A stretch of DNA of 11,672 nt from an uncultured Arcobacter sp. (lineage in GTDB: Bacteria; Campylobacterota; Campylobacteria; Campylobacterales; Arcobacteraceae), in the NCBI GenBank assembly GCA_937860115.1, contig CALMBI010000134.1, forward strand, positions 1-11,672, read 5' to 3'. The position numbers and the translations under genes are program-made. Under the pieces are notes generated by a model that ran no database searches, was not told the DNA's origin, and saw nothing but the letters and a program-made list of their open reading frames with translations. Positions 1-7,249 of the stretch are shown here, piece by piece; within the stretch, counting starts at the first letter, position 1, and each line of letters opens with the position of its first letter.

Positions 1-1214
1 TCTTCTAATGCTGCTGCTGTTTCTTCTAAAGCTGCTGCAGCTTCGTTTGAGTTTTGGTTGAGTGTTTGAACATTATGTAAAAGTTCTGTTGAACTATTTT
101 GTAGAGTAAGACCAATTTGTTTGCTATCTGTTAACATTTTTGAGATAACATCACCAAGTTCATTAACTGATACAGCAACCTTCGCATATGCACTAGGGGA
201 ATCTATGAGTAAAATCTTTATTTTTGTAATAATTTAAGATATTAACTAGCATATTGATATCTCTAGCGATGGTATGTTCTAAATAATCTCTCAGCTCTTC
301 TAAAATTTTTCCAAGTTCTTTGAGTGCTGGTGATTCTGCATTTTTATTTATTTTAGCTAAGTTATTTCCACTTTTGAGTTCATTTGTAAATCGGACAACA
401 TCACTTACAAATTCATGATCGATTCTTATTGTTGATTCTGTTTTTTTTGATATTGTCATTGATCACTTTAGACATTGCACCAAACTCATCTTTTGTATTT
501 AAAGAGATAAGTTCAGCAGTGTGTACTTCTCTATTTAAGAATTTAAAGAATGTTAATAATCCTTTTTCAAAGATATTGATTTCACTTATAATTGATCGTG
601 AGATAACTTGAATAATAATAAAGATTACAATAATAGTTACAACTAATAGGGTGATTAAAAAATTAGTTGTATTTTCTGATGTAGAAATGTAGCTTTTATT
701 TAAATCTTCTCTTTTTGCTTTGTTCGCTTTTTGCCATTTTGCAAGACCAGCTTTAAGTGGTCTCCACTCTTTTGTAAACTTACTGTTATCATCTTTTTCT
801 AATAAAACTCCATTGTTAAGCTTTTGGACTAAATTTTCGATAACAGCCTTTTGCTTGCTATAAAGTTGATCAATTTCAAATTTCCCATAACCCTTTTGAG
901 TATGAACTACTTTTCTTTAACTCCTCCATGATCTGTTCGAGTTCATCATATGCTTTGATAAAATTTTCTTTTGCTTTTTTATCTTCTGGATTGATAATGG
1001 TTCCTCTTAGTGCATTTGACACTTGTAAACCTTGTTCACTTGCTTTTGTAATAGTTACTGCTAAAGCACTAATTTTTGACGTATTCTCATAATTTTCTTC
1101 AAGTGTATGCATCTTCATGTATGCAAAAATTGCAGTTATTGTAAGAAATAGAGTAGTGATCATCGCAATAAGATTGATTTTACCACTTACTTTTTGATTT
1201 TCTAAAAAACTTAT
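1..1214 (-). pseudogene. Methyl-accepting chemotaxis protein, degraded and partial (runs off left edge)
   Basis: The family is a membrane chemoreceptor that signals to CheA/CheW. Read across frames, it has a short cytoplasmic start, TM1 (about 1119-1178), a helical periplasmic domain, TM2 (about 602-661), a HAMP domain (about 450-600, ending in DEFGAMSKVINDNI) and the start of the Ala/Glu-rich methylation and signalling domain (EAAAALEETAAALEE near 1-50). The gene is broken. The expected start at 1212-1214 reads ATA, not ATG, five bases after an intact GGAGG. Three +1 frameshifts follow: near 889-897 (SSYSKG continues as YGKFEIDQLY), in an eight-T run at 441-448, and in a four-G run at 196-199. 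Each soon leads to a stop. Frame order is 2, 1, 0, 2, so the three extra bases sum to one codon. The other genes in the window are intact, which argues for real decay rather than poor sequence. The C-terminal part lies outside the window. Confidence 0.9.
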
Positions 1215-1219
1215 TTTAG

Positions 1220-1225
1220 CCTCCT
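1220..1225 (-). promoter_or_regulatory. Intact Shine-Dalgarno of the broken chemoreceptor
   Basis: On the minus strand AGGAGG is followed by CTAAA and then ATA AGT TTT TTA GAA, which encodes (I)SFLENQKVSGKI, a normal-looking receptor N-terminus. The site and its spacing are good, so only the start codon has changed. The next in-frame ATG is at 1161-1163, inside TM1 and without a ribosome binding site. Confidence 0.7.
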
Positions 1226-1298
1226 AATAATTGTGTATGCATTATGGTATCATTAAAAATGTTAATAATAATATTTTGAATTTATATTTATATTATAA

Positions 1299-1910
1299 CT
1301 ATTTCTTATTATTTGTTAGTTTCAAAAATATCATAGCTGTCATTATAGCATCGTTTACAGCATCGTGTTTTCCCATCATAGGAAGAGCAAGTTTTTTCAT
1401 AATAGTGTTAAATCTGAGATCAATATTTCCTTGTGGGATAGCACCAATGACACTATCGTAATAGAGTGATGAGACTTCAAGTTGTTTATTTGGAAGCTTG
1501 ATACCTATTTTTGATTTGCTATATTTATTGATCATTGCTACATCAAATTCAAGGTAATATCCAACAAGTGGTCGATTTCCAATAAAATCTAAAAAATCAT
1601 AAATCACATCATCAATATTTTCCCCATTAATAAGATCACATTCTCTTATTTGATGGATTTTAATAGAATCCCCTTCTAGTTTTTTCTTTGGTTTAATAAA
1701 TCGTTCAAATTTTTGGCTTAAGAGGATTTTATTTCCTTTTATTTTTACCGCACCTATGGAGATAATATCATCTATTTTAGGATTGAGTCCTGTTGTTTCA
1801 CAATCAAAACATATATATTCATCTCCATCATAAGGATCAAATAGATATTCGTATTTATTATTTGTAAGTTTTTTTTTATTCCAATTCTTAAAAAAATTAT
1901 CAAACATCAT
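1299..1910 (-). CDS. DEDDh-family 3'-5' exonuclease (DnaQ/PolC epsilon-like)
   Basis: This 203-residue protein has the three exonuclease motifs of the DEDDh family, which removes nucleotides from 3' ends using two metal ions. Exo I is FDCETTGL with D36 and E38. Exo II is LVGYYLEFD with D123. Exo III is KHDAVNDA with H182 and D187. It has no polymerase, BRCT or other added domain, so it is a stand-alone nuclease and probably not the replicative proofreading subunit. The ATG at 1908-1910 lies five bases after the stop of the cNMP/CBS/DUF294 gene, which implies co-transcription and translational coupling. A second ATG follows immediately. In other proteobacteria I recall such exonucleases next to DUF294/CBS proteins, often near acetate or solute:sodium symporters; no symporter is present here. 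The substrate (DNA, RNA or small oligonucleotides) cannot be told from sequence. Confidence 0.9.
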   Translation of the reverse strand: MMFDNFFKNWNKKKLTNNKYEYLFDPYDGDEYICFDCETTGLNPKIDDIISIGAVKIKGNKILLSQKFERFIKPKKKLEGDSIKIHQIRECDLINGENIDDVIYDFLDFIGNRPLVGYYLEFDVAMINKYSKSKIGIKLPNKQLEVSSLYYDSVIGAIPQGNIDLRFNTIMKKLALPMMGKHDAVNDAIMTAMIFLKLTNNKK

Positions 1911-1915
1911 AGAGC

Positions 1916-3751
1916 CTATATTTGACCAAGTTTATAGTGAAATGAGATAAATTTTTTAAATTTATCAACAATTTTAAAACTATCTCTTAAAAGATCTTTC
2001 TCTAAAGAATTAAGTGTATCTGGATTAATATAGTTATCAAGTGGTTCTTTGGCATCTATTTTTTGGAGTCTAAACTTGAGCCTGAGTGTTAAAAGAAGAT
2101 TGAAACTCTCAATAAGTTCTTTACTAAACTCTTTTTCAATAATCCCCATCTCTTGAAGATCTTTGATTCTGTGGATTGTATTTGTTTTTCGTATTTTATT
2201 TTCAAGTGATAATGCCCTGATACCATGAACAATAGGGAAAATCCCCCCTTTTTTGATATCAAGCTCATCTTTGTGCTCTTTTTTATCAACGATAAAATTA
2301 GCAAACATCCCAAGTGGTGTTGCAAAATTAAGGACTGGTTTTGCAAAAAATGAATGAAATACATTTGAGTCTGTTGCTCTTGCAAAAAGGTATTGTTTGA
2401 GATTTACAAGGAGATATTTGTCTCCAGCAACTGCAAATGCATCATAAAAAATAGCTAGATTCATATGATTTTCTTCACTTGGAGTATTGATCCACTCAAA
2501 GATAGTCTCTTCAAATTCACTTTTTGTTTTTACCCAATATGGATTTGAGACCATGATATCCCCTTTACATCTTGGGTATCCACAATCGATCAGAGTTTGT
2601 GTAAATTTGTGAGTAAATACTTCAATTATCTCTTTACTAGCTTTGCAATCATCAGCTAAGATAAGAGCATTGTCTTGGTCTGTTCTTAAAATTTGCTCCT
2701 CTCTCCCTTCGCTACCCATAATGATAAGTGCTGAACCTGTAATAAGTTCTTCAGGTGCAAGTAGTTCAAAAAGGCGTTTAAAAAGTTTATTATTAAGTTG
2801 TGAGATTATTTTTGCTATGTATCTTACTTTTACACCTTTTGCATAGAGGATTCTAATAACCCGCACAAATTTTTCACTGGCAGATTTAAGTTCCTCTACA
2901 CTTTGGGTATTATCAAGTTCTAAAATAACTGAATAGGTATGAGATGCAAAATAACTAGTGAGTGCAATAAGATCTAAAACTCCCATAATATCTTCATTTT
3001 CATCTACTACTATAAGTCTTTTGATCCCAAATTTATTCATTTTGATTTGAGCATTAAATAAAAATTCGTTTCTAAAAACTGTTTTGAGTCCCCATGATGT
3101 TATTTGTGAGATAGGTGCATCAAAATCAAGGCGATTAAGGACAATTTTTTCTCTAAAATCGGTGTCTGTTACAATACCCATTTTCCCATCAACTCCTTTA
3201 ACTAAAAGAGAAGTCGCTTTAGATTTTTTCATTATACTTACTGTATTGAAAATAGTTTCATTTTCATCTACAATAAATGGTTTTTGCAAATAGGCATCTT
3301 GCACACGAGAGATCATAAGATTGACAAATTCTTTACTTTGTTCATTATCTACGCTACTATTGAGTTTTTTTGAGATAGATTGGAAAAAATATCCCTCTAG
3401 CTCATTGTTTTTGTAGATGATCTCCAAAAATGTTTCTCTTGGAAGTGAATAGCAGATTGTTTCACTTGAGGCTTTAAAGCTGTATTTTGAATGGTTTTCT
3501 ATAAGTGAAATAGGATCAAAATACTCATTGTTACCAAATACGGAAATAACTGTCTCTTCTTGAAGTTCTTGGACGACACCTTTGATGATAAAATATAAAA
3601 ATTCTGGTTTTTGATCATGCCTTAAAATAAGTTCATTTTCTTTGAAATAAACAACATCAAGTGTTTCAACTAATCGGTCTAGTTCAAAATCATCTAGTCT
3701 ATTAAATGGTGTGATTTTTTTGATAAAGCTTTTTTCTTCAAGAAGTCCCAT
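1916..3751 (-). CDS. cNMP-binding / CBS pair / DUF294 nucleotidyltransferase-like regulatory protein
   Basis: This soluble 611-residue protein has four parts. Residues about 9-125 resemble a cyclic-nucleotide-binding (Crp-like) beta-roll. Residues about 148-270 are a CBS pair with the repeated GIVTDTDF and GVLDLIAL elements; such pairs usually bind adenine nucleotides. Residues about 285-450 are the DUF294 GlnD-like nucleotidyltransferase fold, with GSEGREEQILRTDQD at 346-360 carrying the GS and DxD pattern. Residues about 465-605 are the helical DUF294 C-terminal domain, including GGIFPIVHGIRALSLE. There is no helix-turn-helix, so it is probably not a transcription factor. By analogy with GlnD it may nucleotidylate a partner in response to a bound nucleotide, but no substrate is established. 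It has its own promoter (3776-3781) and an AAGGA site before the ATG, and is the first gene of an operon with the exonuclease. Confidence 0.88.
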   Translation of the reverse strand: MGLLEEKSFIKKITPFNRLDDFELDRLVETLDVVYFKENELILRHDQKPEFLYFIIKGVVQELQEETVISVFGNNEYFDPISLIENHSKYSFKASSETICYSLPRETFLEIIYKNNELEGYFFQSISKKLNSSVDNEQSKEFVNLMISRVQDAYLQKPFIVDENETIFNTVSIMKKSKATSLLVKGVDGKMGIVTDTDFREKIVLNRLDFDAPISQITSWGLKTVFRNEFLFNAQIKMNKFGIKRLIVVDENEDIMGVLDLIALTSYFASHTYSVILELDNTQSVEELKSASEKFVRVIRILYAKGVKVRYIAKIISQLNNKLFKRLFELLAPEELITGSALIIMGSEGREEQILRTDQDNALILADDCKASKEIIEVFTHKFTQTLIDCGYPRCKGDIMVSNPYWVKTKSEFEETIFEWINTPSEENHMNLAIFYDAFAVAGDKYLLVNLKQYLFARATDSNVFHSFFAKPVLNFATPLGMFANFIVDKKEHKDELDIKKGGIFPIVHGIRALSLENKIRKTNTIHRIKDLQEMGIIEKEFSKELIESFNLLLTLRLKFRLQKIDAKEPLDNYINPDTLNSLEKDLLRDSFKIVDKFKKFISFHYKLGQI

Positions 3752-3775
3752 ATTGATCCTTTGTATATATAGGAA

Positions 3776-3784
3776 AATATAGCA
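3776..3784 (-). promoter_or_regulatory. Extended -10 promoter for the cNMP/CBS/DUF294 operon
   Basis: The minus strand reads TGCTATATT, a TGN-extended -10 element. It lies 24 bases upstream of the ATG and just past the terminator of the preceding gene. AAGGATCAAT precedes the start codon. No good -35 box is visible, which is usual for sigma-70 promoters in Campylobacterota. Confidence 0.45.
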
Positions 3785-3795
3785 CTAATCAAATA

Positions 3796-3833
3796 AAAAA
3801 TAGCTATAGATTCTACTTTCAATAGCTATTTTT
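3796..3833 (-). terminator. Rho-independent terminator of the rhodanese gene
   Basis: A perfect 12-bp inverted repeat pairs AAAAATAGCTAT (3796-3807) with ATAGCTATTTTT (3822-3833) around a 14-base loop. On the minus strand the stem ends in a U-run directly after the rhodanese stop codon. The stem is weak in GC. It separates this gene from the cNMP/CBS operon and could also stop plus-strand transcripts. Confidence 0.7.
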
Positions 3834-3840
3834 GGTAAAT

Positions 3841-4533
3841 TTATTTTGGTATGATTGTTGTTAGGTTAGATTGTGTCCAGCTATACATTCCACCTCGATA
3901 CCAATTAAGTTTATTTGCAGGGTACCCTAATTTTAGTAGGTTTTCTATAGCCCAAGTTGATTGTGGACACCAAATACCATTACAAAATAAAAGAAGTGTT
4001 TTTGCATTTGAAAAATCATAAACACCATCTTTTTGTGTTACACCTATCGATTCAAGCATATCATCAAATTCTGCTGGATTTTTTGCGTGATCAAAATTTG
4101 GAAATGGAATATTGAGAGCTGTAGGGATTGTAAGCTTATGATACCAAATAGGTAGCCTTGCATCGATTAAAAGTAGATTTTTATTACTACTTTGTGCTTT
4201 TTGCATAAACTCAATCACTTCAAGCTCACCATAAGTTTTAATCTCATCATTGATCTTCATAGGAGAGATATGCCCAGCAGTTGTTACAAAACTTTTTTTG
4301 CACTCATTTGGTACATTTTGATTTGCAAAATCTCCACCCCAAATCGTATCAACATTGAGTTGCACATTTTTGCATTTTTCATTTGGTGTTCTTGTTATAG
4401 TGTATTCATATTTTGTATCATATGGATCAGTGTAGTTGATTTTAACTGGATTTTTTTTAAGATCTATTTGTGATCCAACAAGAGATCCTGATGTCAAAAG
4501 ACCTACTAAAAGTGCGTTTGTAAGATATTCCAT
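3841..4533 (-). CDS. Exported rhodanese-like sulfurtransferase-fold protein
   Basis: The 230-residue protein has a C-terminal rhodanese domain (about residues 100-228): LLIDARLPIWY (120-130), the active-site loop LLFCNGIWCP with the candidate catalytic C184, and YRGGMYSW (212-219). Rhodaneses carry a persulfide on that cysteine and transfer sulfur to thiol or cyanide acceptors. The loop has a second cysteine, C189, five residues later. Residues 1-22 form a hydrophobic leader ending LVGSQ, which suggests export to the periplasm, but the leader has no Lys or Arg before its core and there is no lipobox. Residues about 30-95 contain C54 and C78 and match no domain I recognise. The ATG is well supported by AAGGAG six bases upstream. 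The gene is monocistronic, with a promoter at 4564-4591 and a terminator at 3796-3833. Its physiological substrate is unknown. Confidence 0.83.
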   Translation of the reverse strand: MEYLTNALLVGLLTSGSLVGSQIDLKKNPVKINYTDPYDTKYEYTITRTPNEKCKNVQLNVDTIWGGDFANQNVPNECKKSFVTTAGHISPMKINDEIKTYGELEVIEFMQKAQSSNKNLLLIDARLPIWYHKLTIPTALNIPFPNFDHAKNPAEFDDMLESIGVTQKDGVYDFSNAKTLLLFCNGIWCPQSTWAIENLLKLGYPANKLNWYRGGMYSWTQSNLTTIIPK

Positions 4534-4543
4534 TTCTAACTCC

Positions 4544-4591
4544 TTGACTTTTTATATAACCATATTTTATACAAAATAGATTAAAAGTCAA
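4544..4591. repeat. 9-bp inverted repeat around the rhodanese promoter
   Basis: TTGACTTTT (4544-4552) and AAAAGTCAA (4583-4591) are perfect inverted copies 30 bases apart. One arm contains the -35 box and the other overlaps the Shine-Dalgarno region, so together they bracket the -10 element. This could be an operator, or a hairpin in any transcript reading through from trpS. It may also be chance in AT-rich DNA. Confidence 0.4.
4564..4591 (-). promoter_or_regulatory. Sigma-70-type promoter of the rhodanese gene
   Basis: The minus strand has TTGACT (4586-4591), a 16-base spacer and TAAAAT (4564-4569), preceded by TGTA. Predicted transcription starts near 4557, giving a leader of about 23 nt that contains AAGGAG (4540-4545). 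This is the only promoter in the window with a near-consensus -35 box. Confidence 0.55.
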
Positions 4592-4615
4592 GAAGAATAG
4601 GAAGATTTGAAAAAA

Positions 4616-5590
4616 TTAGTAAGACAACCCCACGGCATCTTTAATAACTCTCATTTTTTCCCTAGCAATAGTTCTAGCCTTTCTAGCCCCATCACTTAAC
4701 ATATCTTTTACCATTGTTGGATGGTTTAAAAGTTCATTTCTTTTCTCTTCATACGGTGCAAAATAGTTATTTATTTTTTCCAACAAAGTCATTTTAAAAT
4801 GCCCATACCCTTCCCCAGGAGTTGCATATCTTTTTTGTAAATCAAGGAGTTCATCGTTTGACATAAAAAGTTTAGATATCGCATAAATATTGCAGTTTTC
4901 CCACTCTTTTGGTTCATTGAGGTCTGTACTATCAGTTACTATCCCCATAACTTGTTTTTTGATAACTTTAGGTACCCCAAACATATCAATAGTATTTCCA
5001 TAGCTTTTTGACATCTTTGCTCCATCAGTCCCAGGAACAGTTGCTACAACTTCATCCACTTTTGCTTCAGGGATAACTAAAATCTCCCCATAGTGATTGT
5101 TGAAACTTTGAGCAATATCTCTTGTCATTTCGACATGTTGGATTTGGTCTTTTCCTACAGGAACGATATTTGAATCAAATAGTAAAATATCTGCAGCCAT
5201 CAAAACAGGATAAGAAAACAGCCCATGATTTGTAGCAAGTCCCCTTGCTGTTTTATCTTTATAGCTATGAGCTCTCTCTAATAATCCCATTGAAGTGTGA
5301 TTTGAAAGTATCCAGTAAAGTTCAAGTACTTCAGGGACATCACTTTGTACCCAAAAAGTAGACTTTACTGGATCCATCCCAAGAGCTAGGAAATTTACAG
5401 CTGCTTCAAAAGTGTTTCTTTTTAAAAACTCGCTATCTTTTACAGAAGTCAAAGCATGGTATGAAGCGATAAAAGCAAAAAGCTCCCCATCATCTTGACT
5501 CTCAATCATCTTTTTTATCATCCCAAAATAGTTTCCAATATGGATTGTTCCACTTGGTTGTATTCCACTTAATATTCTTGTTTTACTCAC
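4616..5590 (-). CDS. trpS: Tryptophanyl-tRNA synthetase
   Basis: This class I aminoacyl-tRNA synthetase charges tRNA-Trp with tryptophan using ATP. At 324 residues it has normal bacterial TrpS length. It shows the HIGH-type signature HIGN (17-20) inside SGIQPSGTIHIGNYFG, the KMSKS loop (192-196), and the conserved GKDQIQHVEMTRDIA block (147-160) that lines the active site. The start is GTG (5588-5590), preceded by AGGTAGGA; in-frame stops upstream leave no ATG alternative. No T-box, leader peptide or other tryptophan-responsive element is visible upstream. A perfect TATAAT lies at 5682-5687. It stands between rhlE and the rhodanese gene, both on the same strand but with separating gaps, so it is probably transcribed alone or with some read-through from rhlE. 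No hairpin terminator is visible after its stop. Confidence 0.97.
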   Translation of the reverse strand: MSKTRILSGIQPSGTIHIGNYFGMIKKMIESQDDGELFAFIASYHALTSVKDSEFLKRNTFEAAVNFLALGMDPVKSTFWVQSDVPEVLELYWILSNHTSMGLLERAHSYKDKTARGLATNHGLFSYPVLMAADILLFDSNIVPVGKDQIQHVEMTRDIAQSFNNHYGEILVIPEAKVDEVVATVPGTDGAKMSKSYGNTIDMFGVPKVIKKQVMGIVTDSTDLNEPKEWENCNIYAISKLFMSNDELLDLQKRYATPGEGYGHFKMTLLEKINNYFAPYEEKRNELLNHPTMVKDMLSDGARKARTIAREKMRVIKDAVGLSY

Positions 5591-5681
5591 GATCTTTGTC
5601 CTACCTCATAATTTTTGAAATAGTATAAATTTCAATCTATACCTCAAATTATTTTTTTAATCTATCTTATTTTAGCATAGA

Positions 5682-5687
5682 ATTATA
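5682..5687 (-). promoter_or_regulatory. Candidate -10 element upstream of trpS
   Basis: A perfect TATAAT on the minus strand follows a T-rich stretch, giving a predicted leader of about 85 nt. A second, weaker candidate, TATACT at 5622-5627, lies closer to the GTG start. I cannot tell which is used. Confidence 0.4.
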
Positions 5688-5707
5688 GAAACAAACAAAA
5701 GTTGTGA

Positions 5708-7120
5708 TTACTTCTCGTAATTTCTTTTGCTTGTCTGGCTATTTTTCTTTTGAGTTTTTGGATAACTTTTTCCTTTTTCATCACGATTTGTAGATTCAGA
5801 TTTTTTATCTTTTTCCCATGGTCTCTTGTCGCGATTATCTGGTTTTTTAGCCTGACCATCTTTTGAAGCATTTTGTTTACCACTATGCGCACCATTTCGT
5901 GCATCTCTCTCAGCTCTAATCTTTTGGTCTCTACTTTGAGTTTTACCTTTGCTTTTATTTGGCTTTTCCGGTGCTACATAGACTTGTTTTGAAGTAAATC
6001 CCTCAAGGAAAATTTGTTTTATCTCTTTTTTTATCAGTCTTTGGATGCCGTTTAGATACTCCAATTCTTCCCCACAAACCAAAGAGATAGCACTTCCTTC
6101 ATTTCCAGCTCGTCCTGTTCTTCCGATTCTATGAACATAATCCTCACTAATATTTGGTAACTCAAAATTTACAACATGGGGAAGTAAATCAATATCTATT
6201 CCACGAGCAGCAATATCAGTAGCTACCAAAACTCTCACACTTCCCTCTTTAAAATCAGCCAAAGCTTTTGTTCTTGCACCTTGTGATTTATTTCCATGTA
6301 TTGCAGCCGAAGTTATCCCTCTCCCCGCAAGAAACTCACTTAGTTTATTGGCACCATGTTTTGTTCGTGTAAATACAAGCACTTGTGTCCATTTTCCGTC
6401 TTCAATCAAATGAGCCAATAATTCTCTTTTTTTCTCTTTATCAAGAATATAAAGTGCTTGATCTATCCCACCACCTGTTTCATTTCGTCTAGCTACTTCA
6501 AGTAATACTGGGCTGTTAAGCAAACTATCTGCCAAAGCTTTTATCTCATCTGAAAATGTTGCTGAAAAGAGAAGGTTTTGTCTCTTTTTTGGTAAGATTG
6601 AGAGGACTTTTTTAATGTCATTGATAAATCCCATATCAAGCATCCTATCTGCTTCATCAAGTATCAAAAACTCTACTTTAGATAAATCAACTGTTTTTTG
6701 CCCAACATGGTCAAGCAATCTTCCAGGGGTTGCGACTAGAATATCGACACCTTTTTTTAAAGTAGCAATTTGTGGGTTTATTCCTACTCCACCAAATATT
6801 ACAGTTGATTTGAGTGATAAATATTTACCATAAGTATCCACACTTTGCTCAACTTGAGCTGCTAACTCTCTTGTAGGAGTAAGTATCAAAGCTCTTACAT
6901 GTGGTTTTGCTTCTGTTTTTTTAGCCCTATTTAAAAGTTCTAAAAGTGGAAGTGTAAATCCAGCAGTTTTGCCTGTACCCGTTTGAGCACCAGCTAGTAC
7001 ATCTTTTTTTTGGAGTATCACAGGGATAGCTTTTGATTGGATAGGAGTTGGATTTTCGTATCCTTCCTCGTAAAGTGCTTTTAAAATCGGAGCAGATAAA
7101 CCTAAACTTGAAAATGACAT
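5708..7120 (-). CDS. rhlE: ATP-dependent DEAD-box RNA helicase, RhlE type
   Basis: A 470-residue DEAD-box helicase that uses ATP to unwind short RNA duplexes, typically in ribosome assembly, RNA decay or cold adaptation. All core motifs are present: Q motif NPTPIQ (23-28), motif I AQTGTGKT (45-52), Ia PTRELAAQ (82-89), TPGRLLD (131-137), II DEAD (155-158), III SAT (186-188), V ATDIAARGIDI (300-310) and VI HRIGRTGRAG (330-339). The two RecA-like domains end near residue 375. A low-complexity tail of about 90 residues, rich in Lys, Arg, Asn, Gln and Ser, follows and probably binds RNA non-specifically. The assignment to RhlE rather than SrmB, DeaD or DbpA rests on the N-terminal start (MSFSSLGLSAPILKAL) and the lack of an RNA-recognition domain. 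ATG is preceded by AAGGTACTTA. Confidence 0.93.
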   Translation of the reverse strand: MSFSSLGLSAPILKALYEEGYENPTPIQSKAIPVILQKKDVLAGAQTGTGKTAGFTLPLLELLNRAKKTEAKPHVRALILTPTRELAAQVEQSVDTYGKYLSLKSTVIFGGVGINPQIATLKKGVDILVATPGRLLDHVGQKTVDLSKVEFLILDEADRMLDMGFINDIKKVLSILPKKRQNLLFSATFSDEIKALADSLLNSPVLLEVARRNETGGGIDQALYILDKEKKRELLAHLIEDGKWTQVLVFTRTKHGANKLSEFLAGRGITSAAIHGNKSQGARTKALADFKEGSVRVLVATDIAARGIDIDLLPHVVNFELPNISEDYVHRIGRTGRAGNEGSAISLVCGEELEYLNGIQRLIKKEIKQIFLEGFTSKQVYVAPEKPNKSKGKTQSRDQKIRAERDARNGAHSGKQNASKDGQAKKPDNRDKRPWEKDKKSESTNRDEKGKSYPKTQKKNSQTSKRNYEK

Positions 7121-7168
7121 TAAGTACCTTTTTTTGTGTCTTCTTATAGACTAAATTTTTGGGAGTGT

Positions 7169-7174
7169 AATATA
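7169..7174 (-). promoter_or_regulatory. Candidate -10 element upstream of rhlE
   Basis: TATATT on the minus strand, downstream of a T-rich stretch, lies 48 bases before the rhlE start. TATAAG at 7144-7149 is an alternative closer to the gene. With a 129-base gap after recN, rhlE probably has its own promoter, though no clear recN terminator is visible. Confidence 0.3.
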
Positions 7175-7249
7175 ACTTGTTAAAAAAGAAGCTTTTATTT
7201 CATCCTATTTTACTTTGTAAAGCTTATCTTTACTGTACAGAGAAAGTTC

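Noticed and set aside
1..60. GCT/GCA-rich trinucleotide pattern suggesting a microsatellite
   Set aside because: It encodes the Ala/Glu-rich methylation helix (EAAAALEETAAALEE) typical of chemoreceptors, so protein sequence explains it.
429..611. Short plus-strand reading frame opposite the chemoreceptor
   Set aside because: It is antisense to the HAMP and TM2 region, whose minus-strand translation is clearly a receptor. Its hydrophobic content reflects the complementary AT-rich strand.
1231..1298. Possible terminator after the exonuclease gene
   Set aside because: The sequence is nearly all A and T with only short imperfect inverted repeats and no GC-containing stem.
1231..1461. Plus-strand frame of 76 codons
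   Set aside because: Most of it is antisense to the exonuclease 3' end, where motif III is encoded. There is no ribosome binding site and no recognisable product.
5591..5707. Tryptophan-responsive attenuator or T-box ahead of trpS
   Set aside because: There is no Trp-rich leader peptide, antiterminator pair or T-box core in this 117-base gap.
5683..5904. Lys/Arg-rich minus-strand frame overlapping the rhlE end
   Set aside because: It is an out-of-frame reading of the helicase's low-complexity basic tail, with no start signal of its own.
7217..7233. GTAAAG/CTTTAC hairpin after recN as a terminator
   Set aside because: The stem is only 6 bp and no U-run follows on the minus strand.
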